Source: Antedon mediterranea (taxonomy: Eukaryota > Echinodermata > Crinoidea > Comatulida > Antedonidae). From it: a stretch of DNA of 64,000 nt. Under the pieces are notes generated by a model that saw only the letters and a program-made list of their open reading frames with translations, was not told where the DNA came from and did not search any database. The stretch lies in assembly GCF_964355755.1 (NCBI RefSeq), contig NC_092670.1, positions 24,055,201-24,119,200 of the forward strand, given 5' to 3'. The position numbers were made by a program, and so were the translations under genes. The stretch's first letter is position 1. Every line of letters starts with the position of its first letter. Positions 1-14,300 of the stretch are shown piece by piece.

Positions 1-2994
1 AGCCTATTCTCTGTAGGCCTAACTGTATCTCCAGCCAGTATCATAGCAAAGTACCATGATACAGTATCACATGTGTTTCACAATATCGCCAAGTACCATA
101 GACCATAACCTAACCCTTAACCTAACATTACATGATGCAGGCACATCATGTGATACACTTGAGATGCTGTATTACGGACATTTCCTGGAGACTGGGCACA
201 TAATGTTATAAGTGAAGATACAGCACTGCTATTCGGATGTAAAATCAAGATGATGTGCTGTATTAACGCGAGGTTGTATTTGCCCCAGTTTCACTTGTTC
301 GTAATCGTTTTTACGGTTTTACATCATCTCTAGAAAGAAAACATGGTCATTTGTCTAAAATTTAAAAGCAAAAACTGTAGACAAAGTGACACTTTAATTG
401 CAATATTGAAACTGATTGGCAGAGCATTACCTTTATAGATACCATTTGTATTTTTTGATAGACATTTAGACAGATGCAGACAATTGTTATTACGCCACAG
501 TTTTTTAAGTATCTGGCCGGCCTTCATCATTAAACCATTGAATTTTACGATATTGTTATAAATACTTTTGGCTAAACTCATAATCTACATTCTCGCTTAA
601 CATAGGGAGAGGTAGTTTGGATCTACGTAGGCCTATCTTACGTTTGTAACGGTACCATGTTACATAGAACCCTATTAAATGGACACCTTCGGAAACAAAT
701 TAAGTGTAGCCGTAGTCGAGGTGTCCCAAATGAGATCTACTGTACTTCGAAATTGACAAATACATGCACTCCAAGAACTTACCAAAACACTTTGCAAATA
801 GGGAGGGCATTAGAGGGCGTGCTATTTAATATTTCGACCCATATTGAAGATATAAATAACTCGAGCTTTTAGTAATCTTTTGTGACGTTACTATATACAG
901 TATATCGATTTTCCTGTTGTCGTTTTTGAAAGGACGATTGTATCAAGTAAAAAGTAATTTTTAAAAATGCATATGATGCCTGCTAGTCTACTGTCTGAAC
1001 TAATACAGTGCTTACAATATCGATTTTGTTCTCTCTCCAGTGAACTCTATCATTCCGTCTTAAGTTTGTAAGTTCAACTTAAAAAATAAAGAAATGTTAT
1101 ACGTTGATGAAATGACTGATTGATTAATTTTTTCGTTACTATAGACTATATTCTTTAATCTTATTTCTTGTGGATAGTTTAAAAACCGTCTGTTAATGTC
1201 ACTAAAAAAACCCAGTAATGAATGATGTGCCGAAAATGTCTCAAAATGTGTATGAGTTGTCGCTGTACAAAACAATGTTCATTAGAAGTGTACATTGCTG
1301 TCTCGTTGTTGTTGTAATAAGAGAGAGTTGAGAGAGAACCGTGGACCGTCAACCTTTACTTTTGTTGTGGTGATTACTAATGTAATCATCTTCGATACGT
1401 GCTTGGAATAATATTCCATGGAATAGTTCGAGTTGAAGGGAAAGCAATGTATCCTTTTATTAACATTTGGGTTAAACAACCCAGAGGGTTTATTATTATG
1501 CCCACATTCTAAAAGCTATAGTTTTAAGAAGTACCTGTAAACCTGACAATCAAACGTGTTCAGAAAGATATTTAATGCGTTACTATTCAATATTCATACT
1601 CTGTTGTTCACTAGTAATGACATTTAATAGAGTATTCGTTAGGGAGTAAAGAACATTTTACAGTAGAATTATATGAATATTTAATATAGATTATCGCTCG
1701 ATATAAGATAAGTTTTTGTACGCGTTTAAATTTACTTTATTTTATTCTCTTAAAAAGAGATCAAAACAATTGAAATACATATTATAATTAGTATCATGAT
1801 ATTAATATTTTTGTAGTTGCAAATTAACGACGCGTCTGTGTATACTTCCATGTCCCTTCTTTTGTGATGAAGTCCCTGATAAACTTTCTAACGAAGGTTT
1901 TTTTTCCATCCCAAACTTGTCGAAGCTCAGCGACGCCAAATTAGATATTTTCACCGTTTTGGCGTCGATTTGTATCTGTAGGCCTATTTGTATGCTTAGT
2001 TTCCAGTCGGCATTTCAATCTCTGTCTGTAAAAACTAGAAATCAAACGTATGAAACGTTATGTGTGCCAAAATATGTTTTTACCCGAATCACCGTCTATA
2101 ACCTAACAGTTCCTATGGAGAAAACAGGCAAAACTCAATACTTGTTCAAAGTGCATTGAAAACTATGCAGAAACTTATTTCTCCTAGTGGTTTGTGTTTA
2201 GTAGTGTAAAAGTGCAAACGCACACGTAAATAACTTGTTTAAAAACATGTTAAATTCTCCCTCATCTTGAAGTTCACAATAAATTGTCCTAAAATAAATG
2301 ATACATTTCGCTGAAAATGTATCATAAAGCTAAACAGTGCTTTGTTGGATCTTTTTAACATGTTATTGTTAGATGTCATTAATGTAATTTCAATTAAAAA
2401 AGATTTTAATACGAATTAAGTCCCAAACGACCTGTCGAAATATTGTCACCATAAAGAGCACAAAATTCAAATATAATTTATGACACGCTCCTCACAGGAT
2501 AAACTGCACTTTGTACCGTATACAGTGTATTGGATAATGTCGAGTCTGATAAAGCCGATTTTAGGCTTAGTATACGTACAATATTTGTTTTATTACATAC
2601 TAATTACTATAGACAATATACATCTTAATTTTATTCCGTTTATTGTTTTATTTCGAAGTTATATTCACATAAAACATCGACGGTCCAAATTTATAATATA
2701 ATCCACGCAACCACATCGATGTATCGTGACGTCACAAAACTAGAGGGTTAACTCGCTTCGCTCGCATACATTCTAGAAAGTAAACGCATAACGATGACAA
2801 AACGTTGACCTCTATTTTACAAAAATACTGAACTTTTTTTATTTGACCCCCCTGATTTGGGTTTTATTTTCCCTTATTGGAATAGAAATTCATTTTAAAA
2901 TGTAATTACAGATTTGTATATTAATGCACAAACGTTTGATTCCCAGGTTTTTAAACACACCGTTCAGAATTACGAAAGTTCTGTATTCGGCCAT

Positions 2995-3022
2995 AGAGAT
3001 ATTATAGTACTATAATATCTCT
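2995..3022. repeat. 28-bp perfect palindrome
   Basis: The sequence reads AGAGATATTATAG, then TAC, and returns as its exact reverse complement with no spacer. It could extrude a cruciform or be the centre of a decayed MITE. No flanking duplication was found. Confidence 0.8.
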
Positions 3023-4470
3023 GTGATTCGGCTAAACCCTCTTAAATCCTTGTATTATTCAATAGCCCGTATGTGATGTCTCCTGCTTACGTCATAACAC
3101 GGATTTCCTACGATATCGTTTTGATCGATATGTTAAACCATGTAGATCTTACTTGATTTGGAAATAAGTAAATCCGTCGCCAAACTATCATGTCCTTGCG
3201 AGCACATGCGGCGCGAGTATGCTCGAGGGCTACAGTATATATAATATAATATTCCTAATCCAAAATATGTCCTAATTTTTTAAATAAAAATAGGCCTAAA
3301 ATGCATCGGCTGAATTATGAATGTATTTCACACTAAAAAGGCAAATCATAATTCCGGTTGTACTGTATTATATTGCATAGCCAATGATTTATTCCCCAGG
3401 AGTACTGGAGGAGCTGCATATGTGTTTTAATAATTCATTATTCTTGTAAACAAAATAATATTGTATAATTTTGTCGTTTTCCCACGAGAAAATTGTGGAA
3501 AGTTGTTGTAATTATTTTCAGACCTCCTGATTGATTTACGCTGTTTTGAAGGCGAAGGATTAACTTGTCGAAAACAAAACGATTACGCATGATGTGAAGT
3601 TTTAAAAGTTTGCACTTCGTTGACAGAACCATCAACACATTTAAAACAGTTTAACTTGTAACTGTTGTCAACATTGTATATGGTACCGGGTTTAAAATTA
3701 TTTTGTATTCACAACAACACTCCTTTCGCATTGCGCACCAAACCTGCAAACACTGCAATACGTCGGTGGTTGTGCTGGCGACCATGCAGTGTGTGTGTAA
3801 ACTTTGGATCGAGTTCGAGTTTTGGGCGATAAAAGTGGTATGCGTACTCAGTGATACGATATTCATTTATGATGATCACATACATTACATAATCGTTGGT
3901 TTCCGGTGCCAAAACCGTGTGGTTAACATATTGCAGGCCTACAGTTAATGCAATTACAGAAACTTATATATATATATGTACAAATATGTAAACTTAATTA
4001 TCTTTTAGAGGAACGTATATTTCGACAAGACATTTCTGGAAGAGAACAGTCGTGTAAAAATCCCATTCGAAATGATCATTAAAAACGTATTTGTTAGTAT
4101 CATAAAATATTATAGTTGCTGATGGCAGACACGTTAGTGTAACCTGTTTATTGTCACTAGATATGATACCGTACGATTATCGTAATATAAACTTGTATAA
4201 TGATTGACAGATTTATTACTTTCAAAAGTCATTATTACTATTGATTAAAAATTGTAGAAATTAATCAGATTGGTTTAAGGGCGGGATGGTTAAAGACACC
4301 GTTTAAGCATTCAAGCCTAAAGCGGAATAAAGTCGTTTATGTTTGAAGGCGTTTAATTTATCGCCATATTGAACGGACGTGGTTTTCTACTGAACACTTA
4401 CAGTAATTCTTTCAAAACGGACATTCTCAAAGAAAATCATTCATAATTGCGTATGTTAAGATACGCCAAA

Positions 4471-4634
4471 CGTAACGAAGCTAATTTATAGATTTTAAGA
4501 CGAACATCATAACAGGGAGTCTCAATCACAAAGTTATGACACTATAAGCAGGAGAAATACATTTCTCATGCTTATAATTGAGACTCCCTGTTATGATATG
4601 ATCGTCTTAAAATCTAGTAAATAGCTTCGTTACG
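4471..4634. mobile_element. MITE-like inverted repeat
   Basis: Left arm from CGTAACGAAGC and right arm ending GCTTCGTTACG are inverted copies of about 55-60 bp, both containing the AACAGGGAGTCTCAAT core. A spacer of about 50 bp separates them. This fits a small non-autonomous DNA element. No coding content. Confidence 0.7.
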
Positions 4635-6866
4635 TTTTGAGAAATACTCATTTCGTTTTCTGTATAATTTTGTTATTTTTTTCATCAATAATAATGCGTT
4701 ATTACTGAAGTGTTATTTCTATAACTATAAATGCGACTGTTTGAACTTGATTGACCATATGACCATAAACCACTCTGTGATTCACAAACTTACCGATTAT
4801 GAGTTTCATAGTTTGACCTCGTGTTTTATGAACGCTTTTAGTTGGCGTAATTACAGTACCAAGTGCTATCAATTAATAAACCAACAGTTTAAAGGCACCA
4901 CAACAGCCGCGGATAGAGAAACGGTCGTGTAAATTATCAGTTAGATCAACTCTTCGTTTGGGAAACAACAACACGAAATGAAAAAAAAAGCTTAAGCCTA
5001 AAGGTTTTACAGCAGTAACTGATGTTCCAGAGTCGTACGACGAGTCGTCGCGTCGGGATAAAATTAAACATGTTTGAAGTTCTCGCGACGACAAACTACG
5101 CCCGACGCTATCTCTTTCGACTCGTCTCGTCGTGCTGCAACTCAGATATCACCGTCGATCCAAGGCACTTGGCCTTTATTAGAACAATAGTTGTCCAATA
5201 TTTGGTTGAACAATATTATTACAATGCCCGCCTTTCACCCATCTTAAGCTTTTTTTAATTTTTTTTTTAATTTGACAATTACGACGACGCGATGATCATA
5301 ATTAATATATCTTGCTTGCTGTACATACGTCATTGCGTCGCGCCCTTCTAGTGGGAACCAAACGTTATCTTTGTAATTGTAATGTTCTAAGAGAGAGGGT
5401 ATCCTCCGCATGACTGCCCCTGAGTGTCACTTATTAGCCAATTCTCAACATACGTCAGTGTTGGAACTCTCCCTTTCATTTCGGAGTAGGTCTATGGTCT
5501 AAAACAATACTAACAGGTGTTTCCACATAGTACGTGTTTTCTAATGCATTGCATGCAATCTACATCATGTATTAGTTGCTATCGTCGATTATAACCCATA
5601 TTAAGAGGACACCTTTGTGACCCAACAAACTGTCCCCTGAATATATCACTGCTAAAACATTATATTATGTAGTATTTTCCACGTCCGTCTCATAAAGTGT
5701 ACCCCTTTAATGGGTTTTCCTAAATGAGGCGTGTCATCCCCAACGAATTTTCAAATGTATAAGTCTACCCCTCTTGATCGTCCAAACTGAACGATACGCC
5801 TAGTTTAGTTAGTCGGGTTGTTTGAAACAATCGTAACGTTTCTGCGACACATGTATAACATCTTTGATACTCTGTTTTGTTATATTAATATATAATAGAA
5901 TTTGTTTTAAATAAATATACCAGTGAGACGTTGTCGCCTCTTTGCATCTGTCAGCATCATTATCTGCCGAAAGTAGTCCGAGACGTTCATGTTTTATTCA
6001 TAGTGAGGAAGATGTGTTATAATTAAATTAATCAGTATAGGTAAACAAGTAGGTAATATAATACTGTTTTTCTTACATAGTCTTATTTACATAAACGATC
6101 CAGACAGATTATTTCAGTTTGTTAGTTACCATATTGTTTTTCCTATTATGGTAGTCATCTTCAAAAAAAAAAATGAAACAATAAAATAATGATTAATGGC
6201 ATTAAATGATAACATGATAATGAAAAACTAAATTTGCTTTATTCTTAGAGGGCATGCGTTTGAAATCATGTTTCAAATCATAGAGTGGCCCCTAAAGTTA
6301 AGACTGTTATGCGAATCATTTTATTCATGCGAATCGAAAGCGCTGCGTATTCTGTGACGTAGAAAATTGCGCAACCAATCCGGATTTAGGAATGTTCGAT
6401 TCACGGAAGAATGTATTCGCCTCTGACTAAAAAAATGGCCGCCTCACGTGACGGGAGTACAAAACTATGTTCTACACATACCACTTTAGTCTACGTTTAC
6501 AACCCATCGCGGAAAAAAACCGTTTATATAAAAAAAAATGAATTATAATATTATTGAGAAAGGCAACCGACGTATGCCCTGAGGTAGGATATATTGAAAA
6601 TTGGACATTGATGAATGAGAGACGGTCCGACGCATTTGAACACGATCTGCATTTTCCCTAAGACTGTTTTCTGCCAACTTATATCACTGAATAATGTTTT
6701 CTTACTTTTAAAACCAATAACCGAATAAAGAATTTCATCTACGCATTTTTTTTTATCTCTCCAAATCTTACAATTTTGTGATTTAGAATGATATGCGCTT
6801 AGTCGAGGTACCGGACTACGTCCAATCTTTGCCAGTTGCATGATAGAGGGAGGTATACATGATTTT

Positions 6867-6926
6867 AATTCCTGACTTCATACTATTTAATAAAGGCTCT
6901 TTATTAATAGTATGAAGTCAGGAATT
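6867..6926. repeat. Long hairpin, about 27-bp arms
   Basis: AATTCCTGACTTCATACTA at the left is matched by its inverse TAGTATGAAGTCAGGAATT at the right, with the arms continuing toward a short AGGCTC loop. It is a foldback repeat or MITE remnant and overlaps no gene. Confidence 0.7.
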
Positions 6927-8392
6927 GAATTCATCAAACTCGAGTCTTATACGTTTAAGATTAAATTGTGTTTATTTTAACATGTATAGTTTGACGATCA
7001 TTCAAATGCAAAGCGATTATAACTACGAATTACTTCTACTCGTCGTTAGAGTGTTATAATAACAACTTAATCTTTATATTAATAATATCACTTATATTCA
7101 AGGTCCTTAGTATTAACACAAGACTGGAATTTAAGGTGACATAACCGTTCACTGAAATGCTGAACAAACGGTTATTTTATGTAGACCGTACTTAGCAACC
7201 CCGTAGACAGGATTTAAGTTTTACAGGGGATACTTTTTTTTCACAGGCAAGCAATTGTCTCCAATGATTTGGCCAAATTTGAGCTAGCCCCAAAGCCGTC
7301 CAATACAGCAATTCGGTTATTGTCTGTAGTTTGGAGGGTTGGTTCTCCAGAAAAAAGCTGCAACAACATGTTGGGAGCAGTCTCATCATACGTGTTGTCC
7401 AACGACCGGAGTAACTGTGAAGCGCTTTAAGGCTTTGAACATGCGCTTATGTAAGAACGGTGATTATTAGGGCATATACTAATAACTATTTAGCCATTTT
7501 AAATAATAGTCTGGGTTCCAGACGGTGTTTTGACTTAATATTAGTAAAAAGAAAATATAAAAAATAAAAGACAATGAATACAGACTTGGGGCAAGTAATT
7601 ATTCAATTGGTTTGTACTGACGTGACCTGATTATCTTTGATTTAAAAGAACGTGCATCCATCCTCAAATGGTGCTAATTGACTTGTTGATGACTACACTT
7701 TGAGACCTGTTAAATTCAGTTTAATTACATCGTAACACAGGAGTAATTGATTGCTCTAACGCAATTTAAGTATCAATATTGTATAACATCATTAAAGCTG
7801 TTGATAAATTGTTTATACTGAGTTATACAATTTAGAATTATCGCCTTGTCGTCAAATGTTTTTTTTTCGTTCTATTTTTAAATCTCAATACATAAATAAT
7901 GATTTATGTGTTATGATACATTCTAATAAAATATCTTACTATTTAGCATAACTAAAGTTAGGCCTAAAATGTAGGCCTATACATACAATAGATTTTATGT
8001 ATAATTGCTTTTTTGTTTGCGAGGATGGATTCATTTCCTCGATATAAACTGTCCTAACATTTCTTATTTATCATGGCTTTGTTGTAAGGAAAGTTCTCCA
8101 CTGCGATTGATGTGGAGCTTTGATTTTGAAGAAAATAAACATTTTAATATAGGCCTAGTAGCCTACTAAGTAGTTTTGGATTAAAATTGGGTGGTGGTAG
8201 ATAGTAGAGGAAGGGAACTTTTAGAAACGATGGGGGCGCTCTTTGTGAAGAAAATAAATTAGAGCGAGGAGCAGGAGCTGAGAGGAGGAGGCCATGCAAT
8301 TCAATTAACAACACAAAAAAACAGGTGTCGTGTGTTTTTTTCGTTGATGAACAAATGTGTAGGCCTAATTTCCCCATCATAAATATAAAATC

Positions 8393-11300
8393 ATGTCCGA
8401 AAGCACAAATGCCGAGAAGCGTTATTTTGCTCTGTACACGTATCATACAAATAGGTACAATTACGTTTCGTTTTAATGTTATAAAATGTATTATTGTATG
8501 AATATAGACTTAGAGGCCTAGCTAGGCCAGAGGGGGCCTAGCTAGGTAGGCTAGATAGCTAGGCTATAGGCCTAGAGAGTATAGGCTAGGTAGGTACAGC
8601 CCCCTGCATGACTGACCCTGTCTGCGGACCTAGCCTAGACATGGGGAGGCTGATATAGGCTATCCGATCTTCCAGGCCTAGTAGTAGTTAGGGATAGGCT
8701 TCATCATCATCATCATCATCAATAATATTCGCCCGGCGGCAGTAGGATCCAGCCAGTATAGGAGTTTATTTTTGAAATAAAAAAAAATGTTAATATACTG
8801 ACTGATACAGTAGGCCTATGATGATATGGTTTATTCTGAAACTCAAAGACATTATTGTCGTATCCTATTCACAATTGATATGGTCAACCGGGGGTGTCCA
8901 ATGCATTGAAACAAATTTGACTGTACGCCTTTTGAACTAGGCACACCGTGTCAATAAACGCTATGTTAAGATGCAATCATGTTGATGGAAAATAATAATG
9001 ATTGACCCATGCCATGGAGGTATAAAATTAGATTTTTAGAAAATTAGATACCTCCATGATTTTTATTTTTTTATTTAATCGGTATAAAAAGACTCAAAAT
9101 ACAACTCATAGTTGAAATGAAGAGCTTACATATGAAAATGATAATTCACATAAACAAAGTTAAACGAAGAAAAAACACATTAAAGCCTATGAAACAGTAA
9201 TAATTACTGTATAATTCGTTAAACTTAAAATTACTATAAAAAATGCACAAATTCTTAAATATTTACAATTTTAAAAAAAAGAGACTAATATTAATAATCA
9301 CATTATTTTTATACACCAATAAAATATATGTAAAATTCATTAAACTAAAAGTACAATAAAAATTGCACAAAATTCAAATTCAAAGGATGATATTAATAAT
9401 TACAAATTCTTATATATTTACAAATTTAAAAAATTGAATCTTATAAATCACATTTTTATAGGCCCATAAATAGTTACAAAAAAAAATTTGACCTATGCCA
9501 TGCCTATATAGACTATATTATAGCACTATTTTTATAGCACCTAGACTATATATTTATTTTGAATAGGTCCACGGGAAATGACACTTCTTCAATCACTGAT
9601 GAACATGACAATGGGGTGTCTGAATTTTTACAAAGAGAAGCCATGTTTAACAGCGATTTCAGGTATTACATGCTTTATTCAAATTTATTCAGTATTCTAA
9701 CATATTCAGTATAAATAAAATAACATAACATACTTACTGTTGAAACTATTTTGTTACAGTCTGTCTGTTATAACTACAAACCTAGAAGCAGAACAAGAGA
9801 CAATGTTGAGAGGATTTATTGCAACAAGATTGTCCAAGGGAACAGTGTTTAGTGGAATTGGAGACGTGACAGATTTTCATCTAGAGTAAGAAACAACATT
9901 TGAATTTTCTAGAGAATGATCAACTGTCTATAAACCTTGATCCGCATTTTTTATAATGTTTTATTTCCTGGTGTGAACCAGTGTTAAAGCACTTTGAGCT
10001 TATTTGATCTCTTTGGACAAAATGGAAAAACTATTTTTACTGTGTTATGTTTGTCATACTTACGAAAATTGCTTTGTGCGAATAACAGGAACTTGATTGA
10101 TTTGACATGGAACCTATGTAAATTATGCTTTTTGTATTAGATGTTGCCCAGTTCTGTAAAATTGATTTCAATTTTTTTTCAATATGACTTTACCGCCAAA
10201 AACGGTTGAAATCTGAATGTCTGTGATAGCAGGATCCAAGGTCGTCACCTGGTCCTTGTCATCGCAAAATCAAAATTTCCTTTTCATTTTGAATAAAAAC
10301 TGATTACTTACATCAGTAACATTTTATAAATAACACCCTTTGTTGACATAAATTTATTATGATAATTGGTTATCCGCACTTGGCGGTTAACCTCTTGTTA
10401 TTGTCAGGATCTTTTTTTTTTTTTTTTTTTTTTTTTTTCTATGTTATTCTTCTTTCTTTCCCAAAATTTTGTGTCACGTGTATCTCAAATTCTGATCAAC
10501 ATTACATCGTATAACTTTGTCAGAAGATTTACCTCTATGTGTAGAAGTGCAGGACAGCTCGTTTTTTTACTTTAGAGTCGCGCAGCGTAAGCTACGCGCG
10601 ATTTTATGAATTTCGCGTATTTAACATAGACTAAAAAGCAAAAGTCATTTTGTAATGACACTTGGTGAACATTTAAGTCATATCAAGGGCAAACTTTCTA
10701 TGGATTAAAAATGGCATGTTTGACATAAAGTTACGCGCGCACGCGCGTTTAAAATTTCAAGTTGCGAAAAATTCATTTCTAATCAACTTTCTACGCGTTT
10801 CAGGTCATTTTGAGCATTTCAAAAATTCCCACGCGTGCGCATATTTTTTACGCCCGCGTGCGCACGTAGCGCAAAAACATCTTTTTTTTGCTTGATTTTT
10901 GTTTTTTCAGCCTTTTCTAGTACATTTACCAATTTTCAATCAATTTCGACTTAAAATCACGTCATACGAGCACGTAGAATTGAACCAATTTGCGCGCGTT
11001 TTTGATGAAAAAGTTAAAAAATTTGTGAAAATTATGCCTTTTTTAAAAAAGTCATAGATTCTAAACTCCGAGGTGAAAATATTTAAAATTTCAGATTCTG
11101 GAAGTAGATGAGTTGTTTTTCTCGAATCATGCATTGATATGGCTAACCAGACATTGTGACGTCATCGTATGGCCACCCGAATATAAAATATAGGATTTTT
11201 TTCTCTTTCGTCATAGCTCGTCAATTTAATAGAGCGCATCTCTACTTATCCTTATTCCATTTCACTCAATTTTTTTATATTGTCTAGATCAATCAATTAC

Positions 11301-14300
11301 CTTTCGCATGATCCACCATTTTAAAAATTGTGATGACGTCATCATGTTCAAATGCGTCAATAACTTTGGTCACTTATTTTCACCTATTCTGCACTGTATG
11401 TAGTACGTATACAGTATATAGTGTTATACCGTATATACTTAGACGCGACGCAACATAGAGAGCGCACTAACATTTTTCAATGCCATAATCGTTTTATTTT
11501 TTTGCGCGCACTATTCTAACGTATGACGTGCACGTGGCTTTTGCACTGCGGATAACCTAACTCGTCCGTAGTGACGAGTTCAAATCTAGTACTTGTTTGT
11601 TGCTGTAGTATAATTTATCTAATCAAATCCCATGTCTATGTCTCTTCTTTATAGTGAAGAGAAACTTCAATGTTATTATTATCATCTAAGAGAATTAAAT
11701 GATGAACATGTAGCAGACAGTGAGTCATCTATGTACCCATCTGAAGAGTATGTCGTCTGTTTCCTAGCAACAGCTGAAGATAGTTTGGATTTATATCCTT
11801 TATAGAACATAATATGAAAGCTATGCACACACTGAGATTGGATTTTGTTTCAGTGGCCGGATACAAATTTGTGAAATGGGTGTAGTGTTTAAGAATAGAA
11901 CCGTTGATACTAAACTGAGGACCATATGTAAAACACGTACTATATGTATACCTGATATGTTTTTATCCTGTATAAATATGTTTTAAATAAATAAATTTCA
12001 TACTCTTTACCAAAGCCAAATTGTACAATTGACCATTTTTTTAAGTTGTTATCCAAGAAACTTGTTCCACCAACAGGGATGAGAGGAGAGCCTTAAATCT
12101 TTTTTTACTATAGATTACAGTCAGTGCCCCTGCTTTAACCGCTTGGCCACTTAATTCACTGAACACCATGAAAATAGAAGTTGTTTATTCAACTAACCTG
12201 ACTTACTACCTTAACAAATTTGTTCACGTTTCGTGTAGATTTGGATTCCTATAGTGAAGAACTTCTACCAATGTTAGATAGTGAGGTAAATATTGACAGT
12301 AGTATGCAATACAATCTTCTGGTTGTGCTCGCTTCTCTATGACGCCCTCTTTTAAAATACACTTTGTTTGAAAATAAAAGTCTATTTTACATCACAGATT
12401 TTTTAAAGAGCCATAATAATTCATACCACAGTAAATATAAATATATGATATAAACATTTTATTTCCATTGGTTAGGCGTGACTTTACAAGTTGTTAATAT
12501 CTGTATGTATTTTTACTTGTAGATGAAAGCGGTTGACAAGGTACAAATTTACATGTCTAAATGGTATGAACAAGCAGTGCAATATATAACCAGGTCTATC
12601 AAGAAACTAAGCAGTCAACTCTCAATACTGTTACATGAGGTGTGTTAAAATAAAAAGGGTTTATTTCAATTAATTCCTTAAGTACAATCAAATTCAATAC
12701 AAGTACAATACAAGTTCATTTAAGTACAATACAAGTCCATTTCAGTTAATAAAATTATATAAGTACAATACAAGTCCATATAAGTACAATACAAGTCCAT
12801 ATAAGTACAATACAAGTCCATATAAGTACAATACAAGTCCATATAAGTACAATACAAGTCCATATAAGTACAATACAAGTCCATACAAGTACTACAAGTC
12901 CATATAAGTACAATACAAGCCCATATAAGTACAATACAAGTCCATATAAGTACAATACAAGTACTACAAGTCCATATAAGTACAATACAAGTCCATATAA
13001 GTACAATACAAGTCCATATAAGTAGGCCAACAATACAAGTTCATAGAAGTACAATAAAAGTTCATTTAAGTACAATACAAGTCCATATAAGTACAATACA
13101 AGCCCATATACTGTAAGTACAATACAAGTCCATATAAGTACAATACAAGTCCATATAAGTACAATACAAGTTCATATAAGTACAATACAAGTCCATGTAA
13201 GTACAATACAAGTCCATATAAGTACAATACAAGTCCATATAAGTACAATACAAGTCCATATAAGTACAATACAAGTCCATACAAGTACAATAAAAGTCCA
13301 TATAAGTACAATACAAGTTCTTAACGGATGGCTTTGTACCAAAAGATTGGAAACTCGCGAATGTCACTCCTATTTTTAAGTCAGGTAATCGTAACGATGT
13401 TAATAATTATCGACCCATATCGCTATGTTCTATTATAGGTAAGGTTTTTGAACGTATTATAGCAGATAACATTCTTTTTCATCTTCAATTTTTTGGATTT
13501 ATAAGTCCCACGCAACACGGGTTTTATCCAGGTAGATCGTGTATTACACAGGCCTCAGCGTTATATCATGATTGGTCACAAGCAATGGATGTTAGACAAC
13601 CTCCTGTAATTGATGCAATATTCCTTGATTGGGAGAAGGCCTTTGACCGTGTTCCCCATGATTTAGTAATCAAGAAACTGCACAACATGGGAGTATGTGG
13701 ATCTCTCCTAAAGTGTCTTCACTCCTTTCTCAGTGACAGATTCCAACGTGTTGTTCTTAATAAGGAGCATTCTGATTGGGATAGAGTGGGCTCGGGTGTT
13801 CCTCAGGGATCAGTGTTAGGCCCGCTTCTATTTAATCTCTTTGTTTATGACCTACCTCTAAATACCTCTTCTGTTATGAAGCAGTATGCAGATGATACAG
13901 TAATTTATAAACCTGTATTCAGTCGTCATGATGCACTTACCTTACAATAGGATCTTTGTAAAATTTCCAAATGGTGTGAGGATAATAAAATGAAATTAAA
14001 TGCAAAGAAGTGTAAAGTTATGCACATAACTAGGAAACGTAATTATATCCCTCATTTTATTTATACAATCGAATCCAATCCCCTTGAAGCTGTTAATTCA
14101 CATAAATATCTTGGTATTAACTTCTCACGTGATTTAACATGGTCTGCTCACGTTAATGATGTATTGATGAAATCTATGAGAATGCTTGGGTTTATCAAAC
14201 GGTTTGTAGGTTTCAATGACACCGAAATTTTACTACGACTTTTTAATGCACTATGTCGACCTGTTATTGAATATGGTGCTCCTGTGTGGGATCCACATCA

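Larger units (their letters stand above)
1..8392. other. Gene-less upstream region
   Basis: I find no exon chain, RNA gene or conserved protein motif in this stretch. Open frames are short (under 100 codons), lack flanking splice sites and show no recognisable domain. It contains scattered inverted repeats (listed separately), AT-rich intergenic sequence and frequent TAGGCCTA words. A roughly palindromic CpG-rich patch near 5030-5140 carries CGACGAGTCGTCG-type arms and looks like an old MITE. An E-box-like CACGTGAC next to a GGCCGCC motif lies near 6430-6460; no gene start can be tied to it. Distal regulatory DNA for the gene starting at 8393 could be here but cannot be shown from sequence alone. 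Confidence 0.6.

Noticed and set aside
8144-8446. 100-codon minus-strand frame
   Set aside because: It overlaps exon 1 of C17orf75 on the opposite strand and has no domain or splice context.
11786-12238. GT-AG alternative for C17orf75 intron 4 (GTTTGG donor, TGTAG acceptor)
   Set aside because: It is in phase but drops the conserved FRV residues and uses a poor donor, while the AT-AC pair matches all three U12 signals and restores the family sequence.
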